Origin: Sphagnum compactum
Taxonomy: Eukaryota > Bryophyta > Sphagnopsida > Sphagnales
Length of the DNA stretch: 64,000 nt
Direction: 5' to 3'
NCBI GenBank assembly: GCA_965153455.1
Contig: OZ234502.1
Location: 5,735,495-5,799,494, forward strand
Shown here: one piece after another, positions 11,090 through 23,000 of the stretch
Position numbering within the stretch: position 1 is the stretch's first letter
How the letters are laid out: each line of letters begins with the position of its first letter
Position numbers and translations under genes: made by a program
Notes under the pieces: generated by a model
What the model saw: the letters and a program-made list of their open reading frames with translations, nothing else
Told to the model about the DNA's origin: nothing
Database searches by the model: none

Positions 11090-12540
11090 CCAGTAATCTG
11101 TCTTGTCAATCATCGTATCAAGTTCAGTTTTTTTATAGTAGCGTGTCTAGTGGTATTGTAACGCAGTCAAAGTTAAACAGTGTTAGCAGATGTTGTATCA
11201 CTGAAAAGGTGGCCATGGAGCAGCCTCCCTGGAGTTTTTGGTTTCATGCTTCTGCCATTTGTAGCACTTAGTTCTGGTGCCTCTTTCATGTTATGTATGT
11301 GTGGAGTTATTTTGGAAACTGAGTGGATGTTGAGACTATTAAAATTGATGATGAATTTTAAGTGTGGACCAACAGAAAGGTTGCAGGTATTAGTTTTGGC
11401 AATTTCAGACACAGACACCAAGACTAATATCAGAAGCTGCCAATACATCATACAGAAGACACTTTCATCTGCTTCTGTTATTGCTGTAAAGAGGCAATAG
11501 TTAAACAGTGTACGAACTCAAGTTTTCAAATGCTAGAGTGCAACATCTCAGTGAAAAATTGCTCCATACCCTGCATTGCTATGTAGCTACTTCATCACTA
11601 CGTTGTTCTTCAACTCGCTGTGGTCTGTGAGGGATAGATCAAAGTGAAATGATATATCATGATTCACAGTTATAATTTTTGTAGAATCATGATGGAAAAA
11701 CAAAAGTAAGAGTCGATGTTTGATCAAAGAGCTACGAATACAGAAGAACATGAGCAGAAAGCTGAACAAAACATATGTCCAGAGAGTTGAGAATGTCAGT
11801 AATGCTGAGGATACCCCACACACAATGGGCTCCTCTGCATAGTCCACAAAAACACACAAATTCTCCTCATCTTGTCCAATTAAATTGTTCACATCCGCAT
11901 CTCTCTGCATTGAGACCACAACACCACCAACCTGTCAACTTGAAATCAAGAATTGGTGAATAGCTTTGGGACATGAATACAACCAAGAAGTGGTTTCCTA
12001 TTCACATATGTTCCATCCTGCAAAGTGGACATCCAAAACGGTGAATCCTCCATATCTTCAGCATCTTCATTTGTACCAATATGAGAGATACGGTCTAAGT
12101 TTATACTTACCACCTTCAATTAGTGTCACTTAGTGAATGCACATGTGCAATATGAGCATCTCCACTGACAATAGTAAAAGGGCTTGTACATTACATTTTA
12201 GATGAAGTATAGGTAGGGATCAAATAGTGCAATTCAGTTTGAGGTTGTCAATATGCCCAAAATACAATGCCCTTCAAGTGGGCTAGTGCAAGGAAATGAT
12301 TTGTCTTTATTGGCAATCATATTGATTGGCCCAAGTGGTGACATAAATAGTCTTTAGGTTCACCTTGGTCTTTAGACCCACATAGAGATCAGAAGAGATC
12401 AAGTGCAGAGATCAAGCCCAAGCGCCTTCAAGTGCAAAGAACAAAGAAGTGACAAAACAAAGAGCTTAGGCTTACACATTCTTCAAGTGCATTCTTCAAG
12501 ACTACAACCATGGATTCTTCTTTCCATGGTGTCGTTGTGC
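11090..12540. other. Intergenic sequence, no supported gene
   Basis: Stop-rich frames on both strands. A clustered run of 'agatcaagtgcagagatcaagccc'-type phrases near 12385-12440 is low-complexity. Nothing else recognisable. Confidence 0.35.
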
Positions 12541-12554
12541 TCATATGGATGTTC

Positions 12555-12760
12555 AAAGTCCATATGTAATCAAGTCCCAACTCCAAACCAATTCCAATCC
12601 AATTTCACATCCAATTCCAATCCCAATCAAATATCAAATCCATTATCTAATTCGAATCCAATTTCAAATCCAAATCCAATTCCCATCCAAATTAAAATTT
12701 CCATATCCAAACCAATTGAAATTGATTATGAAATTCAATCCAATTCAAATATAATCTAAA
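12555..12760. repeat. Degenerate CCAAT(T)-rich simple repeat
   Basis: Continuous variations on caattccaatccc and caaatccaattc run across about 200 bases. The open frame through it (Asn/Pro/Ile/Gln-rich) is a by-product of the repeat, not a gene. Confidence 0.75.
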
Positions 12761-13242
12761 CCCAAATTCATATCCAATGCAACTAATTGGAGAAAACAAG
12801 GTAAAATGTCAAGAAAGCCTTTTGGTCTTGAGCCTAAACGGTAAACAATTTAGCCATTTGTAGTTGGCCTCACAAAACTATCTCCTTGCCTTGCTTTCTA
12901 GAATCTATTATGTGATCCTTTTTGTCATTCACCGTTTTAGCTTTATAATTTCTTTAATGCCATCAAAGAATTTAGTGATGACATTTGCAATCACATGGTC
13001 ACCTATAGTCAATTTCCTCTTCCTTTTCTTCGTGTTTTTTTTCACATGTTTAGAACAATGGGATTGTTTTGCCACTTTGGTTTGTGGTGTGTCCAATCAA
13101 TTGAGGGCCTTTGCCAAGAGGAGTGTTAAGGACAATCTTTTCATCATCGTTCAACACATTCACCTCCTCATGCTACAATTGCACCCCTTGATCTACGCCA
13201 TTTGGCATATCTCTAATTCTAGTAATACACCAATAATGTTGT

Positions 13243-13925
13243 AGGTATGTAGATAGGTAGGTAAACCTAACTTAAACCAAGCACCTAAGCTAGGAACCTA
13301 GCTAAAATATTTAACCTAAAAGCTAAGAATTTAGCTAGGCTAGATAGCCACCTTAATTAAATAGCTTAGTTAGATACATTGCAAGTGTGAAAACTTCAAC
13401 CTATCACTTTCACATTGAAAAACCAAATCCTCAACCATTGCACCATATCTTCAACAAACAATAAAATTTGTCATTTTATTATTATGAACATTTCTTTATA
13501 ACCTACCTTGGAAACATAGCTTAACTATTGTAAGCTAACTCGCCTACTTTATTTACTTAGCCTACCTATTTACCTAATTACCTAACCTACCTACTTAGTC
13601 TAAATATCTCACCTAGGATGCACACCTACCTAAACTAGATACCTCGCCTAACTTGCACATCTACTATCATATTGCCCTAAACTAACTACCTAGGCTAAAT
13701 ATGCTAAGTAATTAGCCCACCTACCCATCTAGGTCAGGTAGGTAAGTATTTAGGCTAAGTAATTTATCTATTTAGCCTATCTAGATACCTTCCTAACCTA
13801 ATGACCTAGGTATTTAGGTAATTTAAGTAGGTAAGGTATGTAGGCTAGTTAGGCTAGGTAGGTAGATCAAGTAAGTATTGATTTACATGTATTTACTTAC
13901 CTACTTACTCACCTACCTACCAATT
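13243..13925. repeat. Degenerate CCTA/TAGG tetranucleotide-rich tract
   Basis: Dense ctacctac, tagctagg and aggtaggtaa words occur on both strands, with local orientation switches, through about 680 bases. Similar tracts occur at 36226-36790 and 44780-44850. Confidence 0.7.
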
Positions 13926-13929
13926 GAAT

Positions 13930-15525
13930 TAATTTACTATTCATTTTTATTACCATTTTGACTAATAGTCAAATTGTTGTTGGTTAGATTGGCAAGTCAA
14001 AATAACAATAAATAGTTAAAATCTCTATTGATTTAATTTCAAATATGGTTTAAACAAAATTGATTGTTCCATTTGATTAAACCCTTTTTTTTTCCACTAG
14101 AGTTGTTTTTTTTGGGCATATTTGATTCAGTGTCACATTTAACAAAGTAGTAAAATAAGTTAGTTTACTCAATTGAACTAATGAAAAGTCACATGTCATT
14201 TTAGGAACTAGGGCCTTTAGTCAAGTTGACAATTTTTTGGGTCAAAATGGAACAAGTAATTAAGTTGGATGGTTTGAAAAGTTGTGATTTGTAACAATGG
14301 TGTAACTATTGTTTAGGTTTTTCACATTTTAAAGTGGTAAATCAAGTCAATGTTGAAAATGTGTGGTGTACTTATACAAAAATGTTTCTAATGACAAAGT
14401 TGTTGTTGGGCTAAAAAATGTGAGTGTGAAAGAAGCTCATGTTGGTTTATAAATAACGATTACCTAAACCAAAAAGGGAGGCAAGTGTTGAAGCAAGCTT
14501 GTGCATTGAAAAGTAAAAATTCCCATTAAAATCAAATTCGCTAATAAGGTCATCATGTTTGAAGAAATTCTTGAGTTTAAGAATGTCACAATTCTTTATT
14601 ATGGAAGGCAAAAATATGTGGCTTCACAAAAAAAAGTACTGTGACAAAAAAATAGGTCACCACACTAGTGTGAACACTACCTGCTTTTGAGGTTTAATTT
14701 TGCTTTATTAGCCGTCATTTTTGCTACGGCTATCTCTTCAGTACTCCTGCATGGGAGTGCATGGGGAGGTCTCTTTGGGTGTGAGTGATTTGAAGGACAG
14801 GAATAAGGCGGCTGGAAATGATGGAAAGGAGTGGAGCTGCATTAATGAGAGGTGATGGAAGGAACGGCGGCGGCAAGTGTGGGGGAAGGACGAAATGGTA
14901 AGGAGGAAGCTTGTAGAAGAAGGAGGAGGAAGTTTTTTTTTAGAAAGGAGGGAAAAGTTTAAAAAAAGAGTGAGCTGGGTAGAAGTCAAGAACTGAAGGT
15001 GGCAGATGAACAGGAGGTGCATGGATAGATAGATTGAGAAGTCTGTTTTTGGGTAGAGCAATTTTTGGCTGAGTAGTTGTTTGTTTTCTGATGAACACTG
15101 GAATGAGGAAACTTGTACTCGTTGTTTAGTCTGTAAATGAAGCTGTGAAGTTCTGGTTTATGTGATCACATCTGTCGATTTCGTGTGAGTACCGGTTGTG
15201 TCTGTGTGAAGATTAGCAAGTGAGTGTGAGAACATTTTGAGTCGAAGCGTGAGAGGAAATCAAGCGTATGTGGTTAGATTCAGGATCCCAGAGAACTCAA
15301 CCCTGAGTAGATCCATCAGGTGCTTTAGGTTGGTTGTAGAGTCCAGCACTCTCTTTTTGGTTACAGTACTTCAAGCCCAAATGTGTGTTATTGCTAAAGC
15401 AGTCACATTTTCTTTCAATCCTATGGTATTGACATTATACTTCCTATGAATATGGAAGTTGAACTATAGGAATTTTTTAGCAAACCTGAAATATCTGATC
15501 CATTTGAGGTTGATATCCTCTTTTT
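13930..15525. other. AT-rich intergenic sequence
   Basis: No conserved coding block, RNA gene or clear repeat boundary. A purine-rich stretch at about 14840-14970 gives an artefactual open frame on the minus strand. Confidence 0.35.
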
Positions 15526-15529
15526 GCAT

Positions 15530-16095
15530 AGAAATATGTGGCTAGAGGTTATGAAGGTGATCAAACCCTTTTGGGGGTTTTTGAGGTCTGTGAATGAATA
15601 GTTGGTTCGCAACATGATGACAATCATGTTGGATCTATGCTTCAAGTCTTTGCTCATTGTGAAAAACATAATGAGGCATGGGAATACAATTCAACTATCA
15701 TTTGAGTATCATGTCAAGGTTGTCGTTCCTCTTTCAATGGTGTGCTTTGATAAGCTAAACCCTATTGCCAATGCATTTGATATTCCAACAATTGATGTTG
15801 TAGGACCAGATCTTGAAGAAAATATGTTTGGTGTGAAGGTTTCAATTAAGGAATCTTTGTGAATAGTAGTTACTAAAGAATTATCTTTGTTTAGGAAGCT
15901 TTTTATTCCCCCATCTACATGTGCAAATCCATTGATTTGGCATTGCATCCATGAGGGCTAGTTTTGGAATGTGGGTTTAGTTACAAAACAAATTATTAGA
16001 ATCCCAAGTTCACAAAATAAAAACTAAACTTAAGTTTTCAATCTTGCTAGGGTGTTGACAATTTAAAAACAATGTCACCTGTAGGCGGGGGGACA
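15530..16095 (+). pseudogene. hAT transposase C-terminal fragment
   Basis: The three + frames together read as the C-terminal half of a plant hAT-family transposase. FWGFLRSV is followed by MTIMLDLCFKSLLIVKNI (the usual 'MLDPRFKSL' block), then ELSLFRKLFIPPSTCANPL, WHCIHEG, NVGLVTKQIIRIPSSQ (the usual dimerisation block before the ERVFS motif), and a remnant of the ERVFS region itself. Several stops and frame changes interrupt it, so it is inactive. The order matches the longer minus-strand hAT copy at 57026-59300, and both probably derive from related elements. No terminal inverted repeats were identified. Confidence 0.72.
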
Positions 16096-16315
16096 TAGAC
16101 TAAATTATGAATATGACGAAGAATTGGTGCAATGACATGCACTTCAACTGCAAACCAAATTTAAATTTGAAGCAATACTTGAAAGTGGAAGAGTCTTTAA
16201 CAAAGGAGAATTTATGACTTGATTGAAGAACATAACTTTTTTTGAAGAATTGCAAGTTGATGGTGATTAATTTTGTGGGGTTAGGGTGGATTTGTGTGAA
16301 GTGTGATTGGGGTAG

Positions 16316-16371
16316 GGAACTTGTGGTATAATTGGGCAAAGTTCTTCATAGAAATAAGGTTCAATTCCCTC
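16316..16371 (+). repeat. Possible tRNA-derived SINE head (A and B box)
   Basis: tggtataattgg fits a Pol III A box, and about 33 bases downstream ggttcaattcc fits a B box, followed by ctcgcaact. The combination resembles the 5' head of tRNA-derived plant SINEs. No poly(A)/T tail or target duplication was established. Confidence 0.35.
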
Positions 16372-16518
16372 GCAACTAGTTACTTTGTTTTGGATTTTGT
16401 TCATTGTTGGTTTCGTTTTTAGGAGGCTTATGTTGTATATATTCTTTCAATTTTTTTTAAGCAGTTAGAATTGGAAATTTGATGTACATATTGGTTGGAA
16501 AACACAATTCATGAATTT

Positions 16519-17163
16519 GGTCAAATTGTGGCTATTGAAAATCTCAAAAAACACTTGATTTTATCACTTTTAGTTTTTAATTTCACTTTGTGGCTAGCTA
16601 TATATATATATATATATCGAGCCAGCAAATAAAAGGCTGGTGCAATACTTAGTGGATCCCAAAACACAATTTATCATTTTATATTTTTGGCTAGGCACTA
16701 TGAACCATTTTTTTAAAAAAATCTGGAAAATTTTCTTAAATTTTGGTCAAATTATGGCTATTGAAAATCTCAAAAAATACACTTGATTTTACCACTTTTA
16801 GTTTTAATTTCACTTTTTTGGCTATATATATATATACAAAAGAGAGAGCCAGCAAACAAAAAGGTTGGTGCAATAACTTAGTGGATCCCAAAACACAATT
16901 TTTGTCCTTCTATTATTTCTGGCTACCTACTTTGAACCATGGAAAAAATTTTAAAAGGAAATTTTTGTTAAATTTTGGTGGAGTTATGGCTATTGAAAAT
17001 CTCCATAAAAGACTTGATTTTACCAATTTTAGTTTTTAATTTCACTTTTTTGGCTATATATATATAGAGAGAGAGAGAGGGGGGGGGGGAGAGAGAGAGG
17101 GAGAGAGAGAGAGAGGGGCAGCAAACAAAGGGGCTGGTGCAATACTTTGTGGATCCCAAAATA
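16519..17163. repeat. Three tandem copies of a ~230 bp unit with TA/GA microsatellites
   Basis: Copies start at about 16519, 16745 and 16977. Each carries attatggctattgaaaatct, a long AT-rich middle, a TA dinucleotide run, then ccagcaaa, ggctggtgcaata, and gtggatcccaaaa. The TA run is 19 bases in copy 1, shorter in copy 2, and in copy 3 is joined to an expanded GA/G tract (about 17056-17117). The array ends ~550 bases before the RER1 start codon. Confidence 0.85.
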
Positions 17164-17339
17164 GGGGGAAGTAAACCAAGTTAGTGCGAATTCCCAAACT
17201 CTGAAGACTCTTGGGGACAGAGAGCAGAGAAGGAAGGAAAGAGAAGAGTGACAAGAAACACTGGGCACTTGCTTTGTCGGAGATTAAGTAATTTGTTTGG
17301 TGTTTTGCTTGCGGGGATGTTGGGCGATTGTCGTTTGGA

Positions 17340-17392
17340 TATCGCCATTTAAGGTCTCTCTCTGTCTCTCTGTCTCTCTCTCTCTCTGCTCA
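17340..17392. promoter_or_regulatory. CT-rich tract in the RER1 5' leader region
   Basis: ctctctctgt and tctctctctctct runs sit ~320-370 bases upstream of the ATG. Such pyrimidine patches are common near plant transcription start sites. A role here is inference. Confidence 0.35.
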
Positions 17393-17708
17393 TCACACAA
17401 GCTGCAATCTTTTGCAAAATCCACCTACGAGAAGAAGATATTGCCATTGTCGTTTCCTTCCTCAAGTTGCAGAGGGGAGTCTTAACTAGGTGTTAGAGTT
17501 TCGGACGGCATCTTGGTTTTAGGGTTTGAAGTCCTCTCACGCTCAAAGAAAACGGTGGGGTGAGCAGTCAAGTGAAGATTTTCTAGGGAAGAAGAAGAAG
17601 AGGGGTTTGATTGAGAAGGAGAGAAAAAGGAGATCGTGGCTTATACAGATCTTTAAGGAGGCTGGCTAGGTTTGCTTTGTCTGTGTTGGAAACCCTAGAG
17701 ACGGGCTT

Positions 17709-19431
17709 ATGGATGGTCTCTATGGTGAAGATGCCACAATCATGGGAGCTCTGGGAGGAGGAGGAGCAGCAGCAAACCCAGCAATGAAGTGGAGAGATAA
17801 TATGGCTCGCAAGTTCCAGTATTACCTTGATAAGTCCACACCGCATGCTGTTGCGCGCTGGATTGGCTCGTTGGTTGTGGCAGCCATCTATTGCTTGCGA
17901 GCTTACTACATCCAGGGCTTCTACATTGTTACATACGGGCTGGGGATCTACCTTCTCAACCTTCTCATAGGGTTTTTGTCTCCCCAGGTGGACCCTGAGA
18001 GTGAAGGGCCTGCTCTGCCAACCAAGGGTAGCGATGAATTCAAGCCTTTCATTCGCCGTCTTCCAGAATTCAAGTTTTGGTGTGTGTTTGCCACTACTTT
18101 CCTTTCATGTTCCCCGATTTTATGTACGATTTTTTTCTTTGTGTTCACGGTCACTCTTCTTCCAGGGTTTATTGTTTGTTCTTCACGTCAGAACTTCTCT
18201 CTGTAAGGTCTTCTTTACAGGAGAAATTCTTTTCTGTATGAAACAGTTAGAGCCCTTAGGGTACCTGGAGAATGTTTGATGTTATCCTGTTGAAAACTAC
18301 ATGTTGAATTTTTCAATGCACAAACAGAGAGTTGAAAGCGCACCAGATTCTAGAAGCAACAAGAGATCTTTTGGTCATACAGCTTCATGAGAGTGCCTCA
18401 TCTTTGAACTGATGGTTTTCATTGCCTTCTAGTCTGGTCAGAAAGAAAAGGGCAGCAGAGAGGTACACATGTAGTGTATGGCTTGTGCTACCCAAAGTTC
18501 ATGGTTATTCACTTAAGGATGACTACAAAGCTATTATCTAGCCTCCCATGACGTTTTCAATGTTTTCTTCTTTTTTCTGAACATGGTGAGCATTCCCAGC
18601 ATGGGCTTGCCGCAGTTAGAGATTTATAAGACCAAAGAATGGCAGGGTCTCTTCTTCACATATTTTTTTATGCTTGCACATAGATACATCACAACAAAGC
18701 AGTATTATGCATTTGAATACTCTTAGAGTGTGTGCTTTCTACAAGCAAGAACTGCAAGAGGTTTCCTGCAGTTAGTCCTCATTTGCTCCATCTGAATCTT
18801 TGAACATTGATCTTGTAGGTTGTGATCTTGTTTCCTGACTATACATGTGCTGTAATGGTGGGCAGGTACGCCCTAACAAAGGCATTCTGTGTGGCTTTTG
18901 TGCTGACATTCTTCACCATATTTGACGTGCCAGTGTTTTGGCCCATTCTTTTACTTTATTGGATTGTGCTGTTTGTGCTGACAATGAGACGCCAAATCAG
19001 TCACATGATCAAATATCGTTACATTCCTTTCTCCTTGGGCAAGCAGGTATGCCTTTCTCTCACAACATGAATTTTCATGCTGAGTAATTGTACTATGATC
19101 CTATTTGCAACATTGTATGAATGAAGACAGAACTTATAAATTGGATGTGAATCTTGGACAGAAACTATTCTTGAGTTCTTCTCAGTGATTTCAGAAGTCC
19201 CATTTCTGGCTAACATAAGCGAGAGAGTGAGAGTATGAGATCTGTGAGGGGTGGTAGAGAGAGATAGAAGAAAAAAGTGGGTTTGGGGGTGTAATGTGAT
19301 GTTTTGCAATTCAATTCTGTGATAGCAACTTCACATATAGAGTTTTATTGGATGGTTTTTGTGTGAATATGCAGCGGTATACAGGAAAGAGGTCATCACA
19401 GGCTGACAAGGCAAGCACTTCAAAAGATTAG
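17709..19431 (+). CDS. RER1: RER1 family ER-retention/retrieval membrane protein
   Basis: RER1 proteins sit in the early Golgi and return escaped ER membrane proteins in COPI vesicles. Three exons (17709-18079, 18866-19046, 19375-19431) join with GT-AG sites in matching phase to give 202 residues, close to the usual family size. The first exon has [53 protein letters not shown] and [17 protein letters not shown]. The second has [33 protein letters not shown] and [16 protein letters not shown]. These are the signature blocks of the family, and they form the expected hydrophobic pairs at about residues 47-90 and 129-165. The N-terminus (Gly/Ala-rich) and the short Lys/Ser-rich tail are variable, as usual. 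No frame damage was seen, so it is probably functional. The start is the first ATG in frame with the conserved block. Confidence 0.95.
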
Positions 19432-19805
19432 CTTAGTGTGTTTGCTAAATTGATTGGATGTGTCATCTTGCCTTTTGACATTCAAATCCTCTGAGGCCCT
19501 GCTTGTTGGGCTTACTTCTAAGAGAGGTAAGTATATTTTTGTCCGAATCTAGACGGGTAACTTGAGCTGTTCAATATCAAGCTGCCTGTCAATTTCATCT
19601 TGTAGGTATATTGTCCTTTAAGGCTACTATGTATGATGTTGCTTCATTCTGTGCTGCCCTGAAGTATGTGGGCAGCATTTCCTTAGAAACACTCCATGAC
19701 AGAACAGATTTGATATTCTTTGGCATTCTCAATGCACGAGAATTTCTTGCCTCTTAGTGATTGCTCTGAAAGGAAAAACAGCTGCTCCCAGATCTCTGCC
19801 ATTGC

Positions 19806-19811
19806 AATAAA
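19806..19811 (+). terminator. Possible polyadenylation signal of RER1
   Basis: AATAAA about 375 bases after the RER1 stop codon. Position is plausible for a plant 3' UTR, but no cleavage site can be shown. Confidence 0.3.
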
Positions 19812-19947
19812 TAAGAGGTGAAGGTGGGATTGTAGCCTGGTTCATGGTAAAAAGGGAGGTACATCTCTTAAGGTTGTCTCCGTTGAGTGTCATACTAAAA
19901 AAAATTCTTCAACCGCAAAAATCTGATAAAATTGCAAGTAGAGGGGT

Positions 19948-20000
19948 AATTGCCCACAGACTGAAGCCTTGGATTGGTTGGGTTCAGTCTGTGGGCAATT
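19948..20000. repeat. Perfect 18 bp inverted repeat with 17-base loop
   Basis: aattgcccacagactgaa at 19948-19965 is exactly the reverse complement of 19983-20000. The 17-base spacer is G/T-rich. The arms do not extend. No matching element ends or other copies were seen in the window. Confidence 0.9.
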
Positions 20001-20049
20001 TATGTGCCTTTTTCTTCATCTACAAAGCTCTCCAGGCCATTTGGTAGGT

Positions 20050-23000
20050 ACTTAGTAGGTACCACCCACCGCCCTCCTTTCCTTTTTCATTCTCCCCAAA
20101 ACCAAAAGAAAAAGAAAAAAGACTAGTTAAGGTAGATTGGCCAGTGAGTGAACACTTAACAGAACTCAAATGAGGTTGAACCCTCACACATTGTTTCTCT
20201 ATTTTTGAAGCTCAAAGAACATTTGTAGCTGTGTAGAAGCATGTTCATATTTGATTTTTTTTGGTTCTGATATGCTTTTGAATCTTTGTAGACGGTTCCG
20301 TTTTTTCTTCAACCCATTTCTTCATATGCTCCACTAAATTTGATGCAATTGAAATTGCAAATTTGCAAGCATGCTTAAGCTTTTTCCTCCTTCAATTTTT
20401 TTGGATCAATTGTGTTCATTTGCTCCTTTGAAATTTCAATTGTTTTTTTGTATGTACTCCATTGCATATGGCTACCAACATGCTAATCACATGCACTTAT
20501 AGAAATGTCCAAGTTCCTACTCAAGCACTCAACATGAAAACCTCCAAAACTTGTATATGTGAAACTAGGAATCTTTGATGAAGTCCCCACACAAGATTTA
20601 ACTTTCAGTTCTAATGTCTAAAACATTGCCTAACCTAGGACCTACTTAAGTATTTTGAACCACTACCTACAATGACAAATGGAAATTGGTAATGATTATG
20701 GTTATTGTATGTAAAAAAAGAAATTAAACATGGACCTTCAATAGATTCATGCAACCTTATAACTTCAATTGCAACATCATGGGGTGAAAGCATGTTAACT
20801 TACCCAACGTATAACCTCAAATGGCAATTTTCCATATGTCCGTGTCAAAGTCTTCAATCTTCAGATGAGATGAAAATTTATAGGAATTTGAATAATAAAA
20901 TCACAATCTACATGGAAAAAACCTAATACTAAAAGGGTTTTAGATTTGGATATTATCATATTGTACTTTCATTGTATTTTGTCCATAACAATAAATGTTC
21001 CAACAAACAACTTAACACAACACACAACATTAGTACAATCAAACTCTAATGTTTTGAACAAATGAAAAAATTCCACTATCTAAGACATTTATATGTATCC
21101 AAGCATGTAAAAGTCAAGGGGTTTTCAATATCATATTTATTTTGGATAATTCATTGAAAATCATGTTTAAAATGTTTTTTCCATTGAAAGGATTAGTGCA
21201 TCAAAAATCAATATTTTGAATTGAATGTTTGAAAATGAAATGTTCTTAAAACTCTCCTTGAATGCACATGTTGTTGGATTCTTAAAAACTTCAAATTCAC
21301 TATTTGAAATGGATAATTTCGATTCATGAATGTAACGTGTTAATTTTTTCAAAATTTCATGTGTCAAATGACACTTACATCAAATCAACCCAAATTTTGG
21401 TATGCATAATTTAAGTCATGATTTTAAAAGATAATGTACAAAAATTTAGGTTTGATTTATTTTTAAAAGATGCATGTACAATGGACAAATTATCAACTTG
21501 AAAAACTTTAGAATGAACTTGGTTGGGACTTCAAATCAATCCATTCAAATTTTTTTACAAGATTCTTGGAACTTTCATACCACACAAAATTGGTTTCTTT
21601 GAGTGAAATAGGTTTTGTTCACTTTTCTTTTAGTAAGAAAACTCAACAAACTTCACAAAAACATTCAACAATGGTGTGACATTGATAAATGCAAATAAAA
21701 GGAGACATGTTAATTACTTACTTCTTGGATATGCAAAGTTTTGAGTGTAAACAACTTACAAAAATATGCAAATTGGAAGGTTAATTGCATGCATTGTTAT
21801 GTTTTGTGATCATCCAAAAACAATGAAAGTAAATCCTTCGCGTCCTAATTCATGCACCTAATATGATACTATTTCATACCCAAGATTTGCATTCAAATAT
21901 TAAAACCAATTTTATAATTTGGCAATCTTAAAAGAAATCAAAAGGGTGCAAGAATTAAAATGCACCACAATCTAGTTTCTCCCTTGGTTTATGTTTTAGA
22001 ACTTAAGCTTATCATTTGGTTTTGTCTATTCAAGCATTGAAGCAGAATTTTTGGCAAGTGATATTACAACAATAGAAGTGACTTTCTTTCAAGTTCAATT
22101 CCTTGCTCAAATGAAAGTTAAATGTGAACGTACATCCAAATTGAATATCCTTGTAAGAATAATTCAAACATAAAAATGTCAAATCTTCAAGGCATTCTTC
22201 TTAATGCCAAAGACTTTTTAACAAATTCTAGATTATCTCCCCCTACCAAATAGGTTCTCATACAAAATTCATTCATTGTTTTTATGATGCTTTCATTTTT
22301 ATGTGTGTTCATGTCGAATCATTTGCAAATAACTTAATAATGTTAAAAGATGTCCAATGACAAGGCAAAGTTGATACCTCAATTGAAGCTAGAGCATAAG
22401 TTTGACAAGGGCTTCATGTGTGTCAATAAGGACATCATACGTGTCATTAAAGGCATCACCAATTACCTTCATTTTGGCATCAAAGGTTTCACAAGTATCA
22501 TGGATGTGATTAGGTCATTATAAGTAATAAGTTGACATCAAAGCTTAGCAAGCTCCTCTTGCTTGTGCAAATTCAAGTATTCATGAGCTTGTACTGACAA
22601 ATTGTTGCCATATGGCATTGTCACCAAAAAAAGGGGCACAATGATATTCAAGAACCTTTGCTTTTGTGCAATGTGGTTGTGGCCATAATAGTGGTGGCTT
22701 TTACTTGCATTCACATACCACATTCTTTCAATTTTATAGTTCTAATTGCTCATTTTTTACAAATTTTGAACCTTGAAAGCATCATTGCATCTTCCTGAGG
22801 TTGCTATTCACTTCCATGGCCTCACACTCTTCAATTTCATTACCTTGACTTATAGGCTTTAGTGGCATTGGGATCTTTTGATTTCATTTGGGCTAGAGAT
22901 GTGCAAACTTGCCTATTCATGAAACTTTGCCCACATGGGCACATCCTTCAATATCAACTAGTTGTGAAAAAAGGTGAACATGCATGCTTAAGCTTGTACA

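Noticed and set aside
12403-12759. Asn/Pro/Ile-rich frames of 69 and 118 codons
   Set aside because: Produced by the CCAATT-type simple repeat.
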